A stretch of DNA of 20,193 nucleotides. Origin: Clostridium sp. CAG:448 (GTDB lineage Bacteria; Bacillota; Clostridia; Oscillospirales; CAG-272). Below the pieces are notes generated by a model. That model was given only the letters and a program-made list of their open reading frames with translations, was not told the origin of the DNA and did not search any database. The position numbers and the translations under genes are program-made. Within the stretch, counting starts at the first letter, position 1. Every line of letters begins with the position of its first letter. Where the stretch lies: assembly GCA_000433415.1 (NCBI GenBank), contig FR890569.1, positions 42,086 to 62,278 on the forward strand, given 5' to 3'. Positions 13,880 to 20,193 of this stretch are shown in pieces.

Positions 13880-14665
13880 TCAGGAAGCGGTCAATTCATC
13901 CAATGTTCCGAATCGATATCCCTCGGCTTTCAGTTGCCGGATTACATCTCCCAAAATCTGCGCATTGACGGAAGAGGTCGGATGCAACAGCAGTACCGCC
14001 CCTGGGTGAATGTTATCCAATATTTTCTTTTTTGCGGAATTCGCATCCGGTTGGCGCTGATTGTCCCAATCCGCATAGGCAAAGCTCCAAAAGATCGTCT
14101 TATAACCAAGGTGGTGCAAGGACTTCATCATTTGTTCGGAAAACCTGCCTTCGGGCGGTCGGAAATAATGTGACATCCCGGAACCGGTTTTTTCAAGGCA
14201 CAGAGCTTCCAATTTTTCAAGATCTGCGCGCAGTGCGGCTTCATCCGCACAGCTATAATCCTTGTGTGTTGCGGTATGATTGCACACGGTGTGTCCTTCC
14301 GCGAACATTCTTTTGACAAGTGCGGTATTGGCACTGACAAAATGCGAAAGCAAAAAGAACGCTCCCGGAACAGATTCCGCCTTCAGCGTGTCGAGTATCT
14401 TTTCGACATTTCCGTTTTCGTATCCGGCATCAAACGTCAGGAACACGACTTTTTCCGTCGTATTCGGTAAAATATAGTATCCGCCGTAATTTTGGATAAA
14501 AGAAAAATTCGGATCCAGTGTCGGTTGCGCATGGTTTGCGGCACGTTTACAATACCAATTACAAACCGTGTTTTGCCCCTGTACCGTCACAATGCCCGCC
14601 AACAGTATCCCCATCAGCAAAAGAGCCACCAATAATAGATTTATCAGACTTAACCTGTATTTCAT
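13880..14665 (-). CDS. pdaA: PdaA-like delta-lactam-biosynthetic de-N-acetylase
   Basis: A 261-residue NodB-domain protein with an N-terminal membrane anchor or signal (about 7-28). It has the PdaA-type layout: LTFDAGYENG (Asp79; Bacillus PdaA has TFDNGYENG), NHTATH (His130, His134), FRPPEGRFSE, FWSFAYADW (Asp199) and HPGAVLLLH (His228). PdaA deacetylates N-acetylmuramate so that muramic delta-lactam can form in spore cortex. The start at 14665 (MKYRL) is chosen because AAAGGTG lies just upstream and the signal peptide begins there; an in-frame ATG at 14719 lacks such support. It lies upstream of and probably with the second deacetylase. Distinct from PgdA/PdaB types by the FDAGYENG signature. 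Confidence 0.9.
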   Translation of the reverse strand: MKYRLSLINLLLVALLLMGILLAGIVTVQGQNTVCNWYCKRAANHAQPTLDPNFSFIQNYGGYYILPNTTEKVVFLTFDAGYENGNVEKILDTLKAESVPGAFFLLSHFVSANTALVKRMFAEGHTVCNHTATHKDYSCADEAALRADLEKLEALCLEKTGSGMSHYFRPPEGRFSEQMMKSLHHLGYKTIFWSFAYADWDNQRQPDANSAKKKILDNIHPGAVLLLHPTSSVNAQILGDVIRQLKAEGYRFGTLDELTAS

Positions 14666-14670
14666 AAGCT

Positions 14671-14862
14671 TCACCTTTCCAACCAATCCAACCAAAGGTT
14701 TGGGGAGAACCCCTCCCATTTGCGACGCATGTCCCCTATTTGATTTGCCTGCATCATACCCGGTTTCCCGTTTTTCATCCGTTGCAGGATTGCTTTTATT
14801 TTCTCCGTATTACCGGCATTCCACACACTGAAAAATATGCCGGTTTGACCTGATAGGCTCAT
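14671..14862 (-). CDS. Doubtful small ORF upstream of pdaA
   Basis: A 63-residue ORF (start MSLSGQTGIFF, end LWLDWLER) finishing just before the pdaA ribosome site. There is no good SD: a GAGG is about 14 bases from the ATG. I recognise no domain. It fills most of the gap between pdaA and the divergent VTC promoter. It could be a real short peptide, a relic or chance. Confidence 0.25.
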   Translation of the reverse strand: MSLSGQTGIFFSVWNAGNTEKIKAILQRMKNGKPGMMQANQIGDMRRKWEGFSPNLWLDWLER

Positions 14863-14940
14863 TTGTGCCGTTTTTTCCTCATTTCTGCATAAACCTTACA
14901 AAAAACAAATATTTCTTTCATAATTACTCTATTGTTCAAA

Positions 14941-14966
14941 GTGACGTCACAATTGCCCTCTATAAT
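14941..14966 (+). promoter_or_regulatory. Promoter with palindrome upstream of the VTC gene
   Basis: A TATAAT at 14961-14966 has only a poor -35 match (AAAGTG region, 17 bp upstream). The perfect 10-bp palindrome GTGACGTCAC at 14941-14950 overlaps the -35/spacer zone, suggesting a factor-dependent promoter or an operator. Transcription would start near 14973, leaving about 40 bases to the proposed TTG start. Confidence 0.5.
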
Positions 14967-15013
14967 ATTGTCCATTGTATTACATTCCGATACAAGGGGA
15001 GGTGTATACACAC

Positions 15014-15796
15014 TTGGCTGAGCACACTTTTCGCCGAATGGAGAAAAAAATTATCATTGAAAAGGCAGTGATATCTTCTCTGCAGGAAAAGCTTTCTCAT
15101 TTCATGGTTCCGGATATCTATAATACAAACGGAAAACCTTATATGATATGCAATCTGTATTTTGACGATGCGTGGAATCAGGTTATCCGTACATCGGTTG
15201 AACGCCCCATCTACAAGGAAAAATTGCGTTTGCGCAGTTACGGTGTCCCGCAGGACGGCAGCACGGTTTTTTTGGAACTCAAGAAAAAATACCGCGGAGT
15301 CGGAACCAAGCGCCGTGTCAGCATGACTTATGCCGAGGCAATGGAATACCTTGCAACCGGTAAGCATCCCGCAGATCTTTTGCTTTTCATCAATGAACAG
15401 ATTTTGCGTGAGATTGATTATTACAGATTTCACCATCCCGTAAAACCATGTACCTATGTCAGCTATTTTCGCAATGCATACAGCGGTATTGTGGATCCGA
15501 CCTTCCGCGTGACCTTTGACAGTGATGTGCTGACAAGGCGGTACGATCTCGATCTGCAAAAAGGGCGCTACGGAGATCCCATTTTTTCTCCGGGCAAGAT
15601 GCTTTTAGAGGTTAAATTCACCAATGCGGTTCCCCTATGGTTTGCCCGTATCATGAGCGAATTTGGCCTGTCGTTCCACAGCTTTTCCAAGTACGGCACT
15701 GCCTACAGGCAGAATGCATATAACCAAGCTCTTGCGGGAGCCGATCTGAACGACACCCAAAAGAAACAACAATTTTACTTTCCAAAGGAGATATAA
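15014..15796 (+). CDS. VTC-domain protein (polyphosphate polymerase-like)
   Basis: A protein of 260 residues from a TTG start. The VTC tunnel domain fold makes inorganic polyphosphate in yeast Vtc4 and relatives. Visible features are TFRRMEKK at the N-terminus, YKEKLRLRSYG (Lys70, Arg72, Arg74), VFLELKKKYRGVGTKRR (Glu88, Lys90), MLLEVKF (Glu199, Lys201) and the SKYGTAY lysine (226): the basic and acidic tunnel residues expected of the family. The TTG at 15014 is preferred because GGGGAGG lies about 11 bases upstream; the in-frame ATG at 14975 is practically at the predicted transcription start with no SD. It is soluble and lies 4 bases from the DUF4956 gene. Polyphosphate synthesis is inference from the family. 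Confidence 0.85.
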   Translation: MAEHTFRRMEKKIIIEKAVISSLQEKLSHFMVPDIYNTNGKPYMICNLYFDDAWNQVIRTSVERPIYKEKLRLRSYGVPQDGSTVFLELKKKYRGVGTKRRVSMTYAEAMEYLATGKHPADLLLFINEQILREIDYYRFHHPVKPCTYVSYFRNAYSGIVDPTFRVTFDSDVLTRRYDLDLQKGRYGDPIFSPGKMLLEVKFTNAVPLWFARIMSEFGLSFHSFSKYGTAYRQNAYNQALAGADLNDTQKKQQFYFPKEI

Positions 15797-15800
15797 AATC

Positions 15801-16487
15801 ATGCCAGACTGGACACTTTATTCGCTGGGAATCTCCAGCAACGGCTACGCGCTGACGCTGATAGACTCTTTGATCGTTCTCGGTACTTCCGTAGGACTTT
15901 CGTTGCTGATTTCCCTTGTCTACATTTTTACACGCAGAAAAACCGGGTATCAGTCTTCAACTGTATTGACGATTCTTTTCCTTTCCCCCTGTGTTGCAGC
16001 CATTGTGCTTTGCATCGGCTCAAACCTTGCGCGCGCAATCAGCATCGGCGGCGGACTGGCATTGATTCGTTTCAGAAATACCGTCGAAGATACCAAAGAT
16101 ATGGTATACCTCCTTTTGTCACTCGCAATCGGCGTTGCGTGCGGAATCGGTTTTGTCGGTTTTGCGGTTTTGGCTGCGATCTTTGTATGTCTGATCTTTA
16201 TGCTCACCACACTGATCGGTTACGATCGCGTAGGTTCTCGCCAGATGCGCCTGCACATTCTCATTCCTGAAGACCTGAATTATGACGGCGTTTTTGATGA
16301 TACATTGAAGGAGTACTGCTCCATGTTCCTCCTTGACACTGTAAAGACCACCGACTACGGAACCGTTCTTCAACTGGATTACCGCATTACCATGAAGGAC
16401 AAATCCAAACAAAAAGAAATGGTGGATGCGTTGCGCACGCTCAACGGCAACCTGAACATCTCCCTGTTGCTCGGTCCGACACGCTGA
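15801..16487 (+). CDS. DUF4956 membrane protein, partner of the VTC protein
   Basis: A 228-residue protein with hydrophobic segments at about 18-43, 53-74 and 100-140 (likely two helices), the conserved block GGGLALIRFRNTVEDTKDMV (83-102), and a soluble C-terminal domain of about 85 residues. This matches DUF4956, which often sits beside VTC-domain and CotH-kinase genes in bacteria. AAAGGAG 8-10 bases before the ATG lies inside the 3' end of the VTC gene, giving translational coupling. The VTC protein and this membrane subunit probably form one membrane-associated unit, comparable in principle to eukaryotic VTC complexes (inference). No CotH gene is present here. Its biochemical role is not established to my knowledge. 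Confidence 0.85.
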   Translation: MPDWTLYSLGISSNGYALTLIDSLIVLGTSVGLSLLISLVYIFTRRKTGYQSSTVLTILFLSPCVAAIVLCIGSNLARAISIGGGLALIRFRNTVEDTKDMVYLLLSLAIGVACGIGFVGFAVLAAIFVCLIFMLTTLIGYDRVGSRQMRLHILIPEDLNYDGVFDDTLKEYCSMFLLDTVKTTDYGTVLQLDYRITMKDKSKQKEMVDALRTLNGNLNISLLLGPTR

Positions 16488-16518
16488 TCCTTTTTTCCCG
16501 TGTCCTTGTTTCGGTATT

Positions 16519-16549
16519 ACCCGGAAGACTCTGTTGTCTTCCGGGTTTT
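16519..16549 (+). terminator. Rho-independent terminator after the DUF4956 gene
   Basis: Perfect 11-bp stem: acccggaagac (16519-16529) with 16536-16546, six-base loop, then TTT at 16547-16549. It lies 32 bases after the stop codon. Confidence 0.85.
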
Positions 16550-16591
16550 GTCTGGCTTGGGAAAAATTCAAGATTGAAGAATTCCCCCTTC

Positions 16592-16632
16592 AAAAAAATC
16601 GGGGATCACATAAATGCAATCCCCAATTTTTT
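16592..16632 (-). terminator. Bidirectional-looking terminator for the sigma-factor gene
   Basis: A-run plus ggggat (to 16606) pairs with atcccc plus T-run (from 16619 to 16632), with one mismatch. Being A-rich on one side and T-rich on the other, it can end transcription both ways, here mainly the - strand gene whose stop is at 16655. Confidence 0.75.
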
Positions 16633-16654
16633 CAATTGATTCAGCCTGCAAAGC

Positions 16655-18268
16655 TCAATAATATAACGCGCAGAACTGGGCGCTGTTTCCCTTATAATAC
16701 CCGTTATTCGCCCAAAGGGGTGCCAAAAAACCGCGCGTCATTAAGGACATTGCCACATAGTAGTCGAAATCTTCCTCTAAGTACGGATTGCTGTATTTCT
16801 CTATGACAGTTTTCATCCGATCCACCGTCTGCTTCATTTTTTCAAGCAAACGGCAATAATCCGCGGTAGAACAAATATATGCAAGCAACTCCTTATTCTT
16901 TTCGTTTTCAATCAGAATAGCGTTCACCTTCAGCAGGCCTCCATCTGACACGGTCAGGAAACCTTCTTCGATAGACTCATCGACATTTTCCCATTCGCCG
17001 ACTGCATTCTTATTGATACCGTCCTCGCAGGCAAGTTTTGCAAAGAATCCGAGCAAATCACAATCCGGGGCATCGCTTTTGTATCTGCGCACTGAAAATG
17101 TTTTATCTACAGAAGATTCCTCCTGGAAACCTTCCCATTTTAGTGCCTCGTTTTTCATCGAGCCTTCGTTATTGAAAAGCACAGTCGACAGGCGCGAGGA
17201 GGCGCCATCTTCAAGACCGATAATACCCCAGTTACCTCCATCGCGACGTGTAAACTTAGTAAAGATATTTTCCGGCAGCAGATCGTTCACAAGCTTCTGC
17301 TCAATCATGAATGCGAAAAACATCTGCGCGTCTTCTTCCGTATAGGCATCTGTTGATATTCCGAATTCTTGGGCTTTTTTTAGTACCTTACCCGCAAGCT
17401 GCCATATAGCGTCATAGTTTTCCTCTGCAAACTCGCAACAAATTCCGTTTGATTCGTTCTGGCATTCAACGGGAGAGATGAAAAAGCCAGTTAAATATTT
17501 TCCATTGTCAGTTTTTTTCAAGAGTTCCGCGTCTTCAAGCAATTCTATTTCTTCCTCCATATAAGGAAGTGCGATCCCAAGTGCCACTGAAAGTTCTTGA
17601 ACGGTACTTGGGTTATTGTTTGCCTCGCAAAGAATATTGATTGGGATCTTTCTTTGGATCGCCGACCAGGGATGACCACCCGGTTGGGATCCCGATGTGC
17701 AGAATCCGATCGACTCCGGATCATAACTTCTTCTTCCGAATTCTCTTGCCATATCCATACCTTCTTTCAATATTTTTCTTGCGCGAAAGAGCCTTTGTTC
17801 TACCGCGCTGACAGAAAGCGACATCGATGCGGCAATGTCACGAATGCTTTTACCGTCAAGATAATAGGAAACGACGACATTCCGATATATACTCTTGATG
17901 AACGCCAGCTCGCGCCGAAGCAGAGCTATTTGCTCTGCATGTATCATTTCATCAAGTACACCGGGACTATCATCTTCGATCTCATAGTCACTCGCGTCGG
18001 AACCGGTTACCAACGCATGGCGCTTATGCTTTTCGTCTGCCCATACCGAATAACGATTTCGCGCTATCTGCCATACCCATGCCGAAAAGAACTCGGGAAC
18101 ACTGCCTTTTTCAAGCGCTGTGAGTACATTCAATGCAATATCCTGCGTTAGATCTTCTGCCTCATTGGGGTCCCCTGTCTTCCGTAGGCAAAAGTAAAAT
18201 AATTTTCCCATATAGTTTTCGGCAAATTCGTGTATTAACCGATTGCACAATTGGTTCGTATCTTGCAT
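16655..18268 (-). CDS. ECF-like sigma factor with winged-helix and long C-terminal extension
   Basis: A 537-residue protein. Residues 10-85 form sigma region 2 (GDPNEAEDLTQDIALNVL, then AWVWQIARNRYSVW). Residues about 110-170 form region 4 with an HTH (SIRDIAASMSLSVSAVEQRL, then FRARKILKEG). Residues about 205-262 look like a winged helix (NNPSTVQELSVALGIALPYM, then LLKKTDNGKYLT). The remaining 270 residues are not a family I can name; they have scattered cysteines and no membrane helix. Typical ECF factors are about 180 residues. The ATG at 18268 is chosen for its strong AAAGGAGG 7 bases upstream; a longer frame reaches 18400. No anti-sigma gene is adjacent, so the extension may itself control the factor. 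The gene is followed by a bidirectional terminator. Promoter targets are unknown. Confidence 0.88.
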   Translation of the reverse strand: MQDTNQLCNRLIHEFAENYMGKLFYFCLRKTGDPNEAEDLTQDIALNVLTALEKGSVPEFFSAWVWQIARNRYSVWADEKHKRHALVTGSDASDYEIEDDSPGVLDEMIHAEQIALLRRELAFIKSIYRNVVVSYYLDGKSIRDIAASMSLSVSAVEQRLFRARKILKEGMDMAREFGRRSYDPESIGFCTSGSQPGGHPWSAIQRKIPINILCEANNNPSTVQELSVALGIALPYMEEEIELLEDAELLKKTDNGKYLTGFFISPVECQNESNGICCEFAEENYDAIWQLAGKVLKKAQEFGISTDAYTEEDAQMFFAFMIEQKLVNDLLPENIFTKFTRRDGGNWGIIGLEDGASSRLSTVLFNNEGSMKNEALKWEGFQEESSVDKTFSVRRYKSDAPDCDLLGFFAKLACEDGINKNAVGEWENVDESIEEGFLTVSDGGLLKVNAILIENEKNKELLAYICSTADYCRLLEKMKQTVDRMKTVIEKYSNPYLEEDFDYYVAMSLMTRGFLAPLWANNGYYKGNSAQFCALYY

Positions 18269-18283
18269 GATCTCGCCTCCTTT

Positions 18284-18298
18284 CACACATATAGTGTG
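18284..18298. promoter_or_regulatory. Short palindrome abutting the sigma-factor ribosome site
   Basis: cacac-atata-gtgtg is a perfect palindrome with 5-bp arms. On the reverse strand it ends just before AAAGGAGG of the sigma-factor gene, so it could be an operator or a small hairpin limiting translation. In the rest of 18299-18502 I see only AT-rich sequence, with no gene and no convincing promoter. A weak TTGTCA lies about 30 bases further upstream on the reverse strand. Confidence 0.35.
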
Positions 18299-18502
18299 GT
18301 ATTTTCGGAATTGCTGACAAGGTTTTTTATTATTTATGAAAAATGTCTGCGGTATAAACGAATCATTTCCGAGAACACCGGTTTTCCATGCGTGATACAA
18401 ATAAATAATATCAGAAAATCATAAAAAAATCTACCCTCTCTTTCTCGTAAATGTAAGATGATACGCTTATTTTTGACGAAAATCAGTGGTAAACATAACA
18501 AA

Positions 18503-18537
18503 AGAACCCCAGCGCAGATTTTCTGCTATAGGGTTCT
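18503..18537 (-). terminator. Terminator of polC
   Basis: agaaccc (18503-18509) pairs with gggttct (18531-18537), and gcaga with tctgc inside. On the - strand the stem is followed by TTTTG. It lies about 75 bases past the polC stop. Confidence 0.7.
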
Positions 18538-18611
18538 CTGTCCTATTCAATCGCCTATAATTTCTCCGATAAGAATACCACGCATTCAGGGGACAGCGTG
18601 TTTTTATCATT

Positions 18612-20193
18612 TCAGAAAAACGTCAACTGATCGGTTTCATTCAATCCATCCAAAACACCATTGCGTCTGAGGATTTCAATAATTGCCTTGGTCAGTTTGG
18701 CTCGGGTTTGCAAATCTTCAACGGAGAAGAAGGGTTCCTTTTGTCTCGCCTGCTCAATCGACGCCGCGGCATTTTCTCCAAGCCCCGGCAGTGCACTGAA
18801 CGGCATACGAATCCGACCATTTTCAGGCGTGTATTCACGCGCAGTGGATTTCTCCAGACTGACCGGCAGGAACCGGATTCCGCGCGCAAATGCCTCGTTG
18901 ATCAACTGCAGTGTGGGCAGACTTTGAATCTCCTTGGGTGCCGCATCGTTTCCGCGCTGATTGATATCACGAATATAAGCGGCAACCGCAGGCTTTCCCT
19001 TCATCACCAGTTCTGCATCAAAGCCTTCGGGGGACACCGTAAACATGGTGCAATAAAAAGCAATCGGAATATGCACCTTATACCATCCGAGACGGATTGC
19101 AGACATATCATAAGCGGCGGCATGCGCTTTCGGAAACATGTATTTGATTTTTTTACAGGACCAGATATACCAGTCCGGCACATTGGCGGCTTTCATCTCT
19201 GCCTCATACTCCGGTGTCAGTCCTTTGCCTTTTCGAACCATCTCCATGATTTTGAACGCATGGCTTTTTTCCACACCGTATTTGATCAGCGCCAGCATAA
19301 TGGAGTCCCGCGTTCCGATTACCTGCGAAATGGTGCAGGTACCGTTTTTAATCAGCTCCTGCGCATTGTTGGTCCAGACGTCCGTTCCGTGTGAAAGCCC
19401 CGAAATCTGCAAAAGGTCGGAAAATGACTGCGGTTTGGATTCCTGAAGCATCTTAATGACAAACTTGGTTCCAAGCTCCGGCAGCCCCAAGGTTCCCAAA
19501 GGGCAGTCAATATCCTCAGGAGAAACCCCCAGCGGTGCGGTGGAAAGAAAGAGGTCATAAATCGAACGGTCGTTCATGGGAACATCCAAAACGCTTGTAT
19601 CCGAAAATTTCTCAAGATACTTATACTTGGTCGGCATATCGTGACCGAGCTCGTCCAGTTTCAACAAAGTATCGTGCAGATATTCAAAAGTAAAGTGCGT
19701 TGTGACAATATCCGAATTCGGGTCATCCGCAGGATGCTGCACCGGGCAGAAATCATAGATTTCGTACTCCTTCGGAACCACCACAATGCCGCCCGGATGC
19801 TGTCCGGTGGAGCGCTTGACCCCGACACAATGACTGATCATCCGGTTCACCTCGGCACGGTTGACCATAATCCCCTTTCCCTCCAGGTATTTGTTGACGT
19901 ACCCGAATGCCGTTTTATCCGCCAGCCCGCCGATCGTGCCGGCACGGAACACATTCTCGGACCCGAAAAGCTCTTCCGTGTACTTATGGACACGCCCCTG
20001 TACCTCGCCGGAGAAATTCAAGTCTATATCCGGTGATTTGTCGCCGTAAAAGCCAAGGAAGGTTTCAAACGGAATATCATGCCCGTCATAACTGAGCTTG
20101 TGACCGCACCTCGGACAATTTGCGTCCGGCAGGTCAAATCCGGAACCGATATCAAGCTTTTTCGCGGTCTCAAAATCGCTGTACTGACACTGG
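18612..20193 (-). CDS. polC: DNA polymerase III alpha subunit, PolC type (C-terminal part)
   Basis: The replicative polymerase of low-GC Gram-positives. The frame is open to the window edge (first full codon at 20192), so the N-terminal part, including the exonuclease domain, lies outside; about 527 residues are seen. They include a zinc-binding CPRCG, then FETFLGFYGDKSPDIDLNFS with the catalytic aspartates of PolC, FRAGTIGGLADKTAFGYV, RSTGQHPGGIVVVP, and the DISGL-type and HhH/C-terminal segments ending in a basic helix and NETDQLTFF, the beta-clamp binding tail. The block QISGLSHGTDVW is also typical. The PolC form rather than DnaE is shown by SGEVQGRVHKYTEELFG. The ATG at 20021 is internal. 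Confidence 0.96.
   Translation of the reverse strand, partial: QCQYSDFETAKKLDIGSGFDLPDANCPRCGHKLSYDGHDIPFETFLGFYGDKSPDIDLNFSGEVQGRVHKYTEELFGSENVFRAGTIGGLADKTAFGYVNKYLEGKGIMVNRAEVNRMISHCVGVKRSTGQHPGGIVVVPKEYEIYDFCPVQHPADDPNSDIVTTHFTFEYLHDTLLKLDELGHDMPTKYKYLEKFSDTSVLDVPMNDRSIYDLFLSTAPLGVSPEDIDCPLGTLGLPELGTKFVIKMLQESKPQSFSDLLQISGLSHGTDVWTNNAQELIKNGTCTISQVIGTRDSIMLALIKYGVEKSHAFKIMEMVRKGKGLTPEYEAEMKAANVPDWYIWSCKKIKYMFPKAHAAAYDMSAIRLGWYKVHIPIAFYCTMFTVSPEGFDAELVMKGKPAVAAYIRDINQRGNDAAPKEIQSLPTLQLINEAFARGIRFLPVSLEKSTAREYTPENGRIRMPFSALPGLGENAAASIEQARQKEPFFSVEDLQTRAKLTKAIIEILRRNGVLDGLNETDQLTFF

Noticed and set aside
14666..14719. Upstream start for the PdaA-like enzyme
   Set aside because: It would put a hydrophilic segment before the signal-anchor, and the ribosome site lies before 14665.
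18269..18400. N-terminal extension of the sigma factor to the ATG at 18400
   Set aside because: The extension has no sigma-like sequence and crosses the strong AAAGGAGG site that fits the start at 18268.

Overview
The window looks like a chromosomal segment of an anaerobic, endospore-forming Clostridia-type Firmicute, possibly from the Ruminococcaceae/Oscillospiraceae neighbourhood (inference). The support is a Gram-positive PolC-type replicative polymerase, the sporulation regulator SpoIIID, a PdaA-type spore-cortex deacetylase and a multi-subunit [FeFe]-hydrogenase. Several promoters match the sigma-A consensus with 17-bp spacers, and Shine-Dalgarno sites are strong. Both ends cut through genes: recN lacks its N-terminus on the left and polC its N-terminal part on the right.

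Layout. (1) 1-4616, + strand: recN (partial), a YbaK/EbsC-type tRNA deacylase, argS and yebC, a housekeeping run for DNA repair and translation. argS carries a 16-bp perfect tandem duplication near its 3' end that shifts the frame and replaces its C-terminus. (2) 4690-9052: a strong promoter, three closely spaced genes for an NAD(P)-linked [FeFe]-hydrogenase (NuoE-like, NuoF-like and catalytic subunits) and a Rho-independent terminator. (3) 9054-9978: a 15-bp-arm hairpin, a decayed FtsX-like ABC permease remnant and a small heavy-metal-associated (HMA) domain protein. (4) 9985-10499: a perfect-consensus promoter firing into a gene-free stretch with strong hairpins, convergent with spoIIID on the other strand. 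This is a candidate unannotated RNA. (5) 10592-13108, + strand: a TrmH/SpoU RNA methyltransferase, a promoter, a small polytopic membrane protein and a DUF624-like membrane protein. (6) 13115-14862, - strand: two polysaccharide deacetylases in tandem, the upstream one PdaA-like, with a doubtful small ORF before them. (7) 14941-16549, + strand: a promoter, a VTC-domain protein, a DUF4956 membrane protein and a terminator. (8) 16655-18268, - strand: an ECF-like sigma factor with a winged-helix segment and a C-terminal extension of about 270 residues that I do not recognise. (9) 18612-20193, - strand: the C-terminal part of polC.

How the genes work together. The hydrogenase genes form one transcription unit that would oxidise NAD(P)H (possibly with reduced ferredoxin) to make H2, or the reverse. 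SpoIIID and the PdaA-like enzyme belong to the mother-cell and cortex programme of sporulation. The VTC and DUF4956 pair is a recurrent association, probably linked to polyphosphate or the cell surface. The items most worth a second look are the argS duplication, the orphan promoter and candidate RNA beside spoIIID, and the sigma factor with the long extension. No CRISPR array, rRNA, tRNA, complete insertion sequence or phage gene was seen.
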